NCBI GenBank assembly: GCA_003648125.1 | Contig: QMOE01000001.1 | Span: 1-24,975 of the forward strand | Source of the DNA: Chloroflexota bacterium | Lineage (GTDB): Bacteria > Chloroflexota > Anaerolineae > B4-G1 | Direction: 5' to 3' | DNA length: 24,975 bases | Part shown: one piece after another, positions 1 through 6,271 of the stretch | Layout of the letters: the number at the start of each line of letters is the position of its first letter | Position numbering within the stretch: the first letter of the stretch is position 1 | The notes under the pieces: model-generated | Told to the model about the DNA's origin: nothing | The model's input: only the letters and a program-made list of their open reading frames with translations | The model's database searches: none | Made by a program: the position numbers and the translations under genes

Positions 1-1
1 C

Positions 2-658
2 CTGGCGCAAAAGACGCACGCCCCCAACCTGGTGACCATCTTTGAGTTCGGCGGCACCGGCGCGCGGTTGGAGCGATTGCCCCGCGCCGTTGGTGAAAGC
101 CGCACCTTTTATCGCGGCGTGGCCGCCTCCGGCATCTGCGACATCATGGAGACCGCCACGCGCGGCTTTGTTGACTTTGGCTTCCTGGGCGGAGCGCAAA
201 TTGATCCCTATGGCAACCTGAACTCGACCATCATCGGCCCCCGACACCACCCGCCCAAGGTGCGCCTTCCCGGCTCCGGCGGGGCCAACGACGTCGGCTC
301 CCTCTGCTGGCAAACCATCAGCATCATGCGCCACGACAAGCGCCGCTTTGTGCCCAAAGTTGACTTTCTCACCACCCCCGGCTACCTGAGCGGCCCCGGC
401 GCGCGCGAGGAAGCCGGCCTCCCGCCCGACACCGGCCCCTACCGCGTGGTCAGCACGCTAGCGCTCCTCGACTTTGAGCCAGAGACAAAGCGCATGCGGC
501 TGCTCGCCACCCATCCCGGCGTCACGGTCGAACAAGTGATCGAGAACACCGGCTTTGACCTGCTCCTGGCGGACGAAATCAGCCAAAACGAGCCGCCCAC
601 ACCGGAGGAATTGCGCCTCCTGCGGGAGAAAATTGACCCGGAAGGATTCTACATCTAA
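2..658 (+). CDS. CoA-transferase beta subunit (glutaconate/3-oxoacid CoA-transferase family), 5' partial
   Basis: This is the beta subunit of a class I CoA-transferase, which moves coenzyme A between carboxylic acids through a glutamyl-CoA thioester in a two-subunit cytoplasmic enzyme. The frame is open from base 2, and the codons before the GTG at 32 still read as family-like sequence (AQKTHAPNLV), so the true start lies left of the window. IFEFGGTG looks like the active-site segment, with its Glu the probable nucleophile. The later VDFGFLGGAQIDPYGNLNST and GSGGANDVGSL segments are typical of the GctB/IpdB type. About 218 residues are visible of a usual 250 or so. The stop codon overlaps the next ATG by one base, so the lipid kinase is probably cotranscribed. 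The substrate cannot be told, and the alpha subunit is not in the window. Confidence 0.85.
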   Translation: MAQKTHAPNLVTIFEFGGTGARLERLPRAVGESRTFYRGVAASGICDIMETATRGFVDFGFLGGAQIDPYGNLNSTIIGPRHHPPKVRLPGSGGANDVGSLCWQTISIMRHDKRRFVPKVDFLTTPGYLSGPGAREEAGLPPDTGPYRVVSTLALLDFEPETKRMRLLATHPGVTVEQVIENTGFDLLLADEISQNEPPTPEELRLLREKIDPEGFYI

Positions 659-1596
659 TGCCCAAATACAAAATCATCGTCAATCCAACCTCTGGCCGGG
701 GGCACGGCGAAGAGTCCATCCCCCAAATCAAGCGTATGTTGAGCGGATACAGTCTGGACTTTGACCTGGTGCGCACCGAGCGCCCCTGGCACGCGGCCGA
801 GTTGGCCCAAGAGGCCGCCAGCGCCGGATACGACGTCGTGGTTGCGGCGGGCGGCGATGGCACCGCCAACGAAGTGCTCAACGGCCTGATGTGGGCCAAA
901 CAGGCGGGCACAAGTATGTGCGCAATGGGCATCCTCTCCGTCGGGCGGGGCAACGACTTTGCCTACGGCATGAGCATCCCCGACGACCTGGAAGCGGGCT
1001 GCCGGGCGCTGGCCCAGGATCACCGCCGCACGGTTGACGTTGGGAAAGTGGCCGGCGGCGACTACCCGGAAGGCCGCTACTTTGGCAACGGCGTCGGCAT
1101 CGGCTTTGACGCCGTCGTCGGCTTTGAAGCGGTCAAGATGACCCATCTAACCGGCTTTCCATCCTATATCGTCGCCGTGCTCAAAACCGTCTTTCTGTAC
1201 TATAAAGCCCCGCTCGCCAGAATCGAGTACGACGGGCAGACCATCACCCAACCTTTTCTAATGATCTCGATCATGAATGGGCAGCGTATGGGCGGCGGGT
1301 TCTTTATGGCCCCGGACGGCAAACCCGACGACGGTATGTTTGACCTGTGCATCGCCCGCGAAGTGAGCCGCATTCGCATCTTTGAACTCATCCCTCACTT
1401 TATGCAGGGCACACAAGCCGGTCAGGAGCCAATCACGATGGCGCAGGCGTCAAAGGTCGTCGTCACCGCCGTCGAGGGGGTGCTGCCCGCCCACGCCGAT
1501 GGGGAGACGCTATGCACTGAGGGGGAGCGGCTGGAGATAGAACTGCTACCGCGCCAGATTGAGATGCTCTGCCTGCCGCCGGAGAAGCTCGAATGA
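658..1596 (+). CDS. Diacylglycerol kinase family lipid kinase (DagK/YegS-like)
   Basis: This 312-residue protein belongs to the DAG kinase catalytic family, which transfers phosphate from ATP to a lipid hydroxyl. The nucleotide-binding GGDGT motif is at residues 65-69, preceded by VNPTSGRG near residues 8-15, and both are diagnostic. A later GNGVGIGFDAVVG segment and a C-terminal beta domain ending in HADGE are also family features. Length is normal. The ATG shares its A with the upstream TAA, and the gene ends in an ATGA overlap with the acyltransferase, so the two lipid genes are translationally coupled. A role in phosphatidic acid or glycolipid synthesis is inferred from this pairing. The exact lipid substrate cannot be read from the sequence. 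Confidence 0.9.
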   Translation: MPKYKIIVNPTSGRGHGEESIPQIKRMLSGYSLDFDLVRTERPWHAAELAQEAASAGYDVVVAAGGDGTANEVLNGLMWAKQAGTSMCAMGILSVGRGNDFAYGMSIPDDLEAGCRALAQDHRRTVDVGKVAGGDYPEGRYFGNGVGIGFDAVVGFEAVKMTHLTGFPSYIVAVLKTVFLYYKAPLARIEYDGQTITQPFLMISIMNGQRMGGGFFMAPDGKPDDGMFDLCIAREVSRIRIFELIPHFMQGTQAGQEPITMAQASKVVVTAVEGVLPAHADGETLCTEGERLEIELLPRQIEMLCLPPEKLE

Positions 1597-2333
1597 CACT
1601 CACATACCGCGTAGTGACATCGTCAATCAAAATCCTGACCCATATCCTCTGCCGGATAGACGGTGACCAGTTGGCACAGGTGCCGGAGCAAGGGCCGCTC
1701 GTCCTCACCATCAACCACGTCAATTTCCTGGAAGCGCCTATTTTCTACACTCACCTGGACCCGCGACCGCTGACCGGCTTTGTAAAGTCCGAACAGTTGA
1801 AGCATCCTATTTTCGGGCCGCTGTTGTTCGACGTCTGGGGAGGCATTCCAATACGGCGGGGTGAGGCCGACGTGGCTGCCTTCCGGCAGGCGCGGCAGGC
1901 ACTGGCGGATGGGCAAATCCTGGCCGTAGCTCCGGAGGGCACTCGCAGCGGCGACGGACGGTTGCAGCGAGGCCATCCCGGGATCGCGTTCCTGGCATTG
2001 CGCAACTCGGTGACTGTGCTGCCCGCTGTCTGCCACGGCGGGGAAATCTTTTGGCACAACCTGCGCCGCTTGCGGCGCACCGACTTTCACATCGTCGTGG
2101 GGCAGCCTTTCCACCTGGATGCCGGCGGGGTCAGGGTGACCCAGCAGATACGCCAGCAAATGGCGGACGAGGTGATGTACCAACTAGCGGCTTTGCTACC
2201 GCCAGCCTACCGGGGCGTCTACTCTGACCTGTCGGCGGCCACCGAGACGTATCTGCGCTTTCCTCCCGGCGCGAAGAGCAACCTCTGTCGAGCACGAGAC
2301 TCGGTAGATACCAGCAATTCCCGTTATGGGTGA
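1593..2333 (+). CDS. PlsC-like 1-acylglycerol-3-phosphate acyltransferase
   Basis: This 246-residue membrane-associated acyltransferase of the PlsC family probably acylates lysophosphatidic acid or a related glycerolipid. Block III, PEGTRS, is at residues 114-119 and GGIPIRR at 83-89. The catalytic block I reads NHVNFLE, with His42 and Glu47, where most family members have H-x4-D. That conservative change is worth noting. The start overlaps the lipid kinase stop as ATGA. The last dozen or so residues (from about SVDTSNSRYG) and the stop codon fall at or inside an inverted-repeat element (2312-2433), so the natural C-terminus was probably replaced when the repeat inserted. The family assignment is firm, while substrate and activity are inferred. 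Confidence 0.87.
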   Translation: MTLTYRVVTSSIKILTHILCRIDGDQLAQVPEQGPLVLTINHVNFLEAPIFYTHLDPRPLTGFVKSEQLKHPIFGPLLFDVWGGIPIRRGEADVAAFRQARQALADGQILAVAPEGTRSGDGRLQRGHPGIAFLALRNSVTVLPAVCHGGEIFWHNLRRLRRTDFHIVVGQPFHLDAGGVRVTQQIRQQMADEVMYQLAALLPPAYRGVYSDLSAATETYLRFPPGAKSNLCRARDSVDTSNSRYG

Positions 2334-2433
2334 AAAAGTCAGGTCGTAGCCGCGATTTCGCAATCGCGCAGGGCGCTTTACGTGGGAAAACAGACGCAAT
2401 TTGGAAATCGCGGCTACAAAACGGGAATTGCTG
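2312..2433. repeat. MITE-like nested inverted-repeat element (122 bp)
   Basis: The outer arms CAGCAATTCCCGT (2312-2324) and ACGGGAATTGCTG (2421-2433) are perfect 13-bp inverted repeats. Inner arms GTAGCCGCGATTT (2346-2358) and AAATCGCGGCTAC (2405-2417) are also perfect. No coding sequence lies inside apart from the plsC tail and stop. It sits between convergent plsC and the lipoprotein gene and shares the GTAGCCGCG core with the palindrome at 8280-8321. It may be a non-autonomous mobile element or a bidirectional hairpin. Confidence 0.75.
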
Positions 2434-2438
2434 CACCG

Positions 2439-3491
2439 CTACTCACCCGATTGGATCGGTGTTCCTTGCAGCCGCCACCCGCTCTCTTTCCACTCTAACG
2501 GCCACGTCACAGTGATCTGTTCCCCTGAGCCATTCTCATACTCGCAGACAGCCTTTGTCGTGACAAAGGCCCGGTTTGTCGCCGCTGCGATCGCATCGTC
2601 TGGAGGACAGTACTGGGTTGTGGGGCTTATGACTTGCCTGGACTCGGCTATATCCATATTAGTCACCCGCACCTGAGCAATTGGGCTAGACTGCGTCGGG
2701 CACCCGCACTTTTCGTCTTCGCACTTGCCCACCGACTGCCAGGCGTCATCGGCAAAGTACCCTTGTATCGCTGTCGTGTCCGCATACGGGACATGGCTAT
2801 AAAAGGCCAACACGATCACTTCTGGATAAGGAGACGTCAGCACATCGTCGGGCAAACCATCTGGAAAGACAAGCTCGCCCTCCGCAGATGTCATCTCCTC
2901 GTTGGAAGGCGACGCGCCATCACGCAGGGAGTATATGCAGCGAAAGACCAACCCCGCCCCACTGAGAGTGTAATTGTCCACTGTGACCTGATCTGTCTCC
3001 CAGGCAATACGATCCCCATCAAAATATGCCAGTATCTGGTACTTTTTAGTCTCTGTTATCCAGCGGTAGGCATGCAGCCTGATCCACTCATCTTCACGTT
3101 TGTCCCGGATAATCAATTCATCTCCCTGGTATGCAGAAAGCAGATTGGCCCTTTCGGCCTTGCACTCGCACTGGCACATATAGCCGTATGGCATATCTAG
3201 ATCATAGGCCACAAACGATGGCGTCTTATTCGATACATGCGGATACCTATCCCAGATCAGCCGATACGCGACGGCATCAATGGATCTCTCGGACGAATCG
3301 CCGGTTCGGTAGAACACGATACATTCTTCATCGGTGACGATTTCCTGACAGACGACATCCCGCCAATCGTCTGGGACAATCTCCCTCAGGCAACGCTTGC
3401 ATATATTTGATTCCGATGAAGGGATACAACCAGCAGAGAGAACCAGCAGCATCAATAGAGTAAGAACCAGACAACCCTGTGCTCGCCGCAT
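2439..3491 (-). CDS. Predicted secreted lipoprotein of unknown function
   Basis: The protein starts MRRAQGC, runs through a Leu-rich hydrophobic stretch and reaches the lipobox LSAGC, so it should be cut by signal peptidase II and anchored as a lipoprotein. The start at 3491 is chosen because GAGGAGGG stands about six bases upstream on the minus strand and because it gives a canonical type II signal peptide. An in-frame ATG at 3536, overlapping the glycosyltransferase stop as ATGA, would add 15 residues before the signal. The mature part (about 328 residues) is rich in Cys, acidic and aromatic residues, with Cys clusters such as CQCEC and CEDEKCGC. I recognise no known domain. The gene follows the PelF-like glycosyltransferase directly and is probably cotranscribed with it. 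Confidence 0.75.
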   Translation of the reverse strand: MRRAQGCLVLTLLMLLVLSAGCIPSSESNICKRCLREIVPDDWRDVVCQEIVTDEECIVFYRTGDSSERSIDAVAYRLIWDRYPHVSNKTPSFVAYDLDMPYGYMCQCECKAERANLLSAYQGDELIIRDKREDEWIRLHAYRWITETKKYQILAYFDGDRIAWETDQVTVDNYTLSGAGLVFRCIYSLRDGASPSNEEMTSAEGELVFPDGLPDDVLTSPYPEVIVLAFYSHVPYADTTAIQGYFADDAWQSVGKCEDEKCGCPTQSSPIAQVRVTNMDIAESRQVISPTTQYCPPDDAIAAATNRAFVTTKAVCEYENGSGEQITVTWPLEWKESGWRLQGTPIQSGE

Positions 3492-3532
3492 TGTTATCCC
3501 TCCTCTCACTATAATAGATAATTTTGCTACGC

Positions 3533-4807
3533 TCATATCAGACGGTCAGCCGGCTCAGCGTCCCGCGAGGCGGGTAGAGTAACACCCAACCGGGGCACTA
3601 GCAACCGTTCGTACAGTCGGTTATACTCGTCCAGGCATCGCTCCTGCCGATAGAAAGCACGCACCCGCCGCTGCCCGGCGCGTCCCATTTGCGCCGCCAT
3701 CTGCGGGTCGCGGCACAAGGCCAACACCGCCTCGGCCGTGGCCTGCGGATGCTGCGGCGGAGTGACCAACCCAGCCGGTCCCAGCGCCCGGTCGGTCTGC
3801 GCCCCACCCTCCACCATCTCCCGGCAAGCACCCACGTCGGTGACGACCACCGGCCGCCCGGCGCTCATAGCCTCCAATACGGTCAGCGGTTGCGCTTCGC
3901 TGCGGCTGGTGAGCGCCAGCGCGTCCAGCCCGGCGTAACATTCCTGAGGCGGCAACTCGCCGGTGAAGGTCAAGCGCCCGTTCAGGCCCAGTTCTTTGGC
4001 CAGGCGACGGCAGTGGCAATAATAAGCTGCGTCCTGGTCGGTGGGGCCGACGATGACAAATTCAGCTTCCGGCAAGCGCGCGGTCAGCAGATGCGCCGCC
4101 CGGATAAAAGTCTCGACGTCTTTGATGGGCACGACCCGTCCCACCAGGCCAATGCGCGGACGTCCGTTAGCAAAGGGAACGCGGGTTGCCGCGAGCGCGT
4201 CCGCCGGCACGCCGTTGGGGATGACGCTGCACTTGGCCGGGTCAGCTCCTTCCTCTAACTGGAGACGGCGGTTGGCCTCACACACAGTCACGATGGCGTC
4301 GGCCTGAGCGTAGGCCAGGCGGGCCAACTGGCGGAAGGTGGAGGTCCAGTGACGGCGCAGGGCAGCTATCTCCGCGCGTCCCGTCTGCCGGATGACCTGG
4401 AAGCCACATTCGACCTCCGTCGCGCCGTCGGCGATCTCGCGCCAGTAGATAGCGTGCTCGGTCAGGATGAACGGCAGGCCATTCTGCTCCTTGATTTGCC
4501 CGGCCAACAGCCCAGCAAATCCGGTCGAAAGGGCGTGATACGCCCGCGCCTGGGGCAAGCGCAGCGGGCCGGGTTTCCAACGAGCTATCTGGTAGGGCCG
4601 CTGATAGCCATCAATCTCGACGACGACAATTTCTCGCAAATTGGGGGGGAGATCGAATTTTATCCGCTCTCGCTTGTCACGCGCGGTCAGGTGCACCAGC
4701 GAAAAGTCGAATTGGGGCAAACCACCGATCAGAGCGTGGACCCAAGTGGAGACGCCGCCGACGATGTAGGGGTAGGTTCCTTCCAGAATCAGACATACGT
4801 CGGTCAT
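3533..4807 (-). CDS. PelF-like GT4 family glycosyltransferase
   Basis: This 424-residue retaining glycosyltransferase has the GT-B fold. The N-terminus DVCLILEGTYPYIVGGVSTW is the hallmark of PelF, the UDP-sugar-dependent enzyme that polymerises Pel exopolysaccharide. The donor-binding half contains GRVVPIKD near residue 223 and the E-x7-E motif (SEAQPLTVLE, Glu304 and Glu312). The family's longer members run to about 500 residues, so this is a compact version. None of the other pel genes is nearby. The only close partner is the downstream lipoprotein, so the product may be a different surface glycan. No strong ribosome-binding site is visible before the ATG. A repeat-filled gap separates it from rsbW upstream. 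Confidence 0.85.
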   Translation of the reverse strand: MTDVCLILEGTYPYIVGGVSTWVHALIGGLPQFDFSLVHLTARDKRERIKFDLPPNLREIVVVEIDGYQRPYQIARWKPGPLRLPQARAYHALSTGFAGLLAGQIKEQNGLPFILTEHAIYWREIADGATEVECGFQVIRQTGRAEIAALRRHWTSTFRQLARLAYAQADAIVTVCEANRRLQLEEGADPAKCSVIPNGVPADALAATRVPFANGRPRIGLVGRVVPIKDVETFIRAAHLLTARLPEAEFVIVGPTDQDAAYYCHCRRLAKELGLNGRLTFTGELPPQECYAGLDALALTSRSEAQPLTVLEAMSAGRPVVVTDVGACREMVEGGAQTDRALGPAGLVTPPQHPQATAEAVLALCRDPQMAAQMGRAGQRRVRAFYRQERCLDEYNRLYERLLVPRLGVTLPASRDAEPADRLI

Positions 4808-4835
4808 AGCACATATCTCGATGATTCACAAGTCA

Positions 4836-4866
4836 GAAACCAGGTTTTTTAAGAAAACCTGGTTTC
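4836..4866. repeat. 13-bp-stem perfect hairpin (GAAACCAGG family)
   Basis: GAAACCAGGTTTT and AAAACCTGGTTTC pair perfectly around the loop TTAAG. Related CCAGGTTTCT or CTGGTTTCT pieces occur at about 5053-5062, 10034-10043 and 10867-10876. It lies between rsbW and the glycosyltransferase. Neither strand has a T-run after the stem, so a dispersed repeat is a better reading than a Rho-independent terminator. Confidence 0.6.
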
Positions 4867-4868
4867 AT

Positions 4869-5051
4869 AACTACTCAGCCAACGTCATTCCGAGCGACCG
4901 AAAAGGAGCGCAGTGACTGAAGGGAGTCGAGGAATCTCTATCGAGATTGCTCGCGCCACTGCAAATGAAGATTCCTCGACTCGCTATCTTTCGACAAGCT
5001 CAGGACAGGCTGCTCGCTCGGAATGACGCATCATGGAGAGGCTGAGTAGTT
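4869..5051. repeat. MITE-like element, TIR AACTACTCAGCC (183 bp)
   Basis: Perfect 12-bp terminal inverted repeats AACTACTCAGCC (4869-4880) and GGCTGAGTAGTT (5040-5051) enclose a second perfect pair, GTCATTCCGAGCGA (4884-4897) and TCGCTCGGAATGAC (5014-5027). The interior holds GTCGAGGAATCT-type segments and no gene of its own. A related copy with the same terminal motif lies at 8118-8252. The right arm codes for the last residues and stop of rsbW. It looks like a non-autonomous transposable or palindromic element. Confidence 0.8.
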
Positions 5052-5480
5052 ACCTGGTTTCTTTGATCTTTGCCTATCTCTCTGTTTGACCAGTGTCAAA
5101 GTGGTGCCAACTCCCGACGAGGTATCGTAGCGCACTTGGTCCATCAAGCTCTGGATTAAAAAAACACCATAACCGCCCTCCTGAAGTTTGTCCAGGTCGG
5201 GCATCTGGTAGAGGCTGGCGTCGAAGGGGCGACCAAAATCACGGATGGTCAAAGTCAGCGCTTTATCGTCCACAAACAACGATAGGATGATCTGGTGACC
5301 AGGCTCGCTGTCATAGGAATGACATATCACATTGGAGAGTGCCTCGGTGAGCGCCAATTTGAGGTCGCCGACCGTTTCACGAGAGAGCATGGCCTGGCTT
5401 ACTCGTTCTGCCAGCCAATCGCGCGCCCGGGCTATCTCCTCGAGCCGGCTATCAATCACCAGCCGATTATCTATGTCCAT
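5031..5480 (-). CDS. RsbW/SpoIIAB-type anti-sigma factor serine kinase
   Basis: This 149-residue GHKL-fold ATPase binds an alternative sigma factor or phosphorylates its STAS partner in partner-switching control. The N box has Glu46 and Asn50 (LTEALSN), the G1 box is DFGRPF at 81-86 and the G2 box GGYGVFLI at 102-109. The start is placed at 5480, seven bases after the STAS stop. The longer reading from 5537 would overlap that gene and adds non-family residues. The final residues (KPGNYSASP) are encoded by repeat DNA (element 4869-5051 and flank), so the native tail seems to have been replaced. It is last in the HD-GYP-STAS-STAS-RsbW operon. No sigma factor gene is in the window. Confidence 0.85.
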   Translation of the reverse strand: MDIDNRLVIDSRLEEIARARDWLAERVSQAMLSRETVGDLKLALTEALSNVICHSYDSEPGHQIILSLFVDDKALTLTIRDFGRPFDASLYQMPDLDKLQEGGYGVFLIQSLMDQVRYDTSSGVGTTLTLVKQRDRQRSKKPGNYSASP

Positions 5481-5487
5481 GTCCGAG

Positions 5488-5820
5488 CTAAAAACTGGCT
5501 GCTGCCTCAGCGCAAGTGTCAAAGATGTCAAACACACGGTTCAGACGAGTCAACTCAAAGACCTTTTTGACCTCCTCCTGCAAGCCGCACAGTTTGACGT
5601 CGCCAGCGCCTATGCGCACTCGCTTGAACAAGTTGACCAACGCGGCAATGCCGGAGCTATCCATAAAAGGCACGCCAGAAAGGTCAATCACGTACTGGTT
5701 TTCTCCCTGCCCGATTAGTTCCTCGAACTTGGCCCGCAGGTCGGGGGCGTTGCTGGCGTCCAGGTCGCCTTCCACTATGACGACAACGACACTTTTTTCT
5801 TTGCTCGCGTCAATCTTCAC
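5488..5820 (-). CDS. STAS-domain anti-anti-sigma factor (RsbV/SpoIIAA-like), copy 2
   Basis: This 110-residue single STAS domain is a cytoplasmic partner-switching protein. The phosphorylation loop PFMDSSGIAAL carries Asp54 with Ser55/Ser56, the expected target of an RsbW kinase. The ATG has GGGAGGAG upstream. Immediately downstream (seven bases) is the RsbW-type kinase, and 97 bases upstream is a second STAS gene, so this copy is the most likely direct substrate of the adjacent kinase. The protein is about 40% identical by eye to the neighbouring STAS protein, which suggests an old tandem duplication. The function is well supported by family, but the specific partner is inferred from position. 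Confidence 0.88.
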   Translation of the reverse strand: MKIDASKEKSVVVVIVEGDLDASNAPDLRAKFEELIGQGENQYVIDLSGVPFMDSSGIAALVNLFKRVRIGAGDVKLCGLQEEVKKVFELTRLNRVFDIFDTCAEAAASF

Positions 5821-5844
5821 GATGGATCTCCTCCCCTGTTCGAC

Positions 5845-5900
5845 GGGCGAGGCCGTGCCTCGCCCTCACTTTTGCAGACGGGCGAGGCCGTGCCTCGCCC
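5845..5900. repeat. Two tandem GC-rich palindromes between the STAS genes
   Basis: GGGCGAGGC-CGT-GCCTCGCCC occurs twice, at 5845-5865 and 5880-5900, 35 bases apart. Each forms a 9-bp perfect hairpin. They fall inside the intergenic gap of an operon on the transcribed strand, so they could act as mRNA stabilisers or attenuators or simply be REP-like dispersed repeats. Related GCGGGCG/CGCCC palindromes occur at 17022-17145. Confidence 0.8.
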
Positions 5901-5917
5901 CTACTTTGCTTTTCGCG

Positions 5918-6250
5918 TTAGAAACTGCGCAATCCCTCATCCACCGAGTCGAATATGGTGAGGAGTTTGTCAGTCTGGGTAAGAGAGAACACCTTGCGCA
6001 GATCTGCCTGTGGGTTGGCGAACTTGACGCCCCCTCCCACCTGCCTGGTGCGCTTGAAGGCACTGATAAAGATACCCAGCGCAGTGCTATCCATAAAGGG
6101 TACCTGGGTCAGGTCAACCAACAGTTGATTCTTTTCCTCGTCCATCAGCCCTTGCAATAGGGCCTTTAATTGCGGGGCGCAGCTCACGTCAATTTCTCCA
6201 GATAGCTCAATGACGGTGACTTTGCCATCTTGACGGGTCGCGTACTCCAT
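5918..6250 (-). CDS. STAS-domain anti-anti-sigma factor (RsbV/SpoIIAA-like), copy 1
   Basis: This 110-residue single STAS domain has the phospho-acceptor loop PFMDSTALGIF, with Asp54 and Ser55. AAAAGGAGAG precedes the ATG. It begins 21 bases after the HD-GYP gene stop and is followed by the second STAS gene across two GC palindromes. In partner switching, the unphosphorylated form sequesters the RsbW kinase and frees the sigma factor. Having two copies suggests either two inputs to one kinase or two kinases, and the SpoIIE-type phosphatase at 10881-11732 is a candidate for dephosphorylation. That pairing is inference only. Confidence 0.88.
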   Translation of the reverse strand: MEYATRQDGKVTVIELSGEIDVSCAPQLKALLQGLMDEEKNQLLVDLTQVPFMDSTALGIFISAFKRTRQVGGGVKFANPQADLRKVFSLTQTDKLLTIFDSVDEGLRSF

Positions 6251-6271
6251 AATTAATCTCTCCTTTTCTGG

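Noticed and set aside
579..1146. Minus-strand open frames over the lipid kinase
   Set aside because: They are antisense to a gene with clear GGDGT kinase motifs and have no independent support.
4836..4866. Hairpin as terminator after rsbW
   Set aside because: The stem is perfect but no T-run follows on either strand, and similar pieces recur elsewhere, so it is listed as a repeat.
5845..5900. CRISPR-like repeats
   Set aside because: Only two copies occur, each a self-complementary palindrome, and no cas genes are near.
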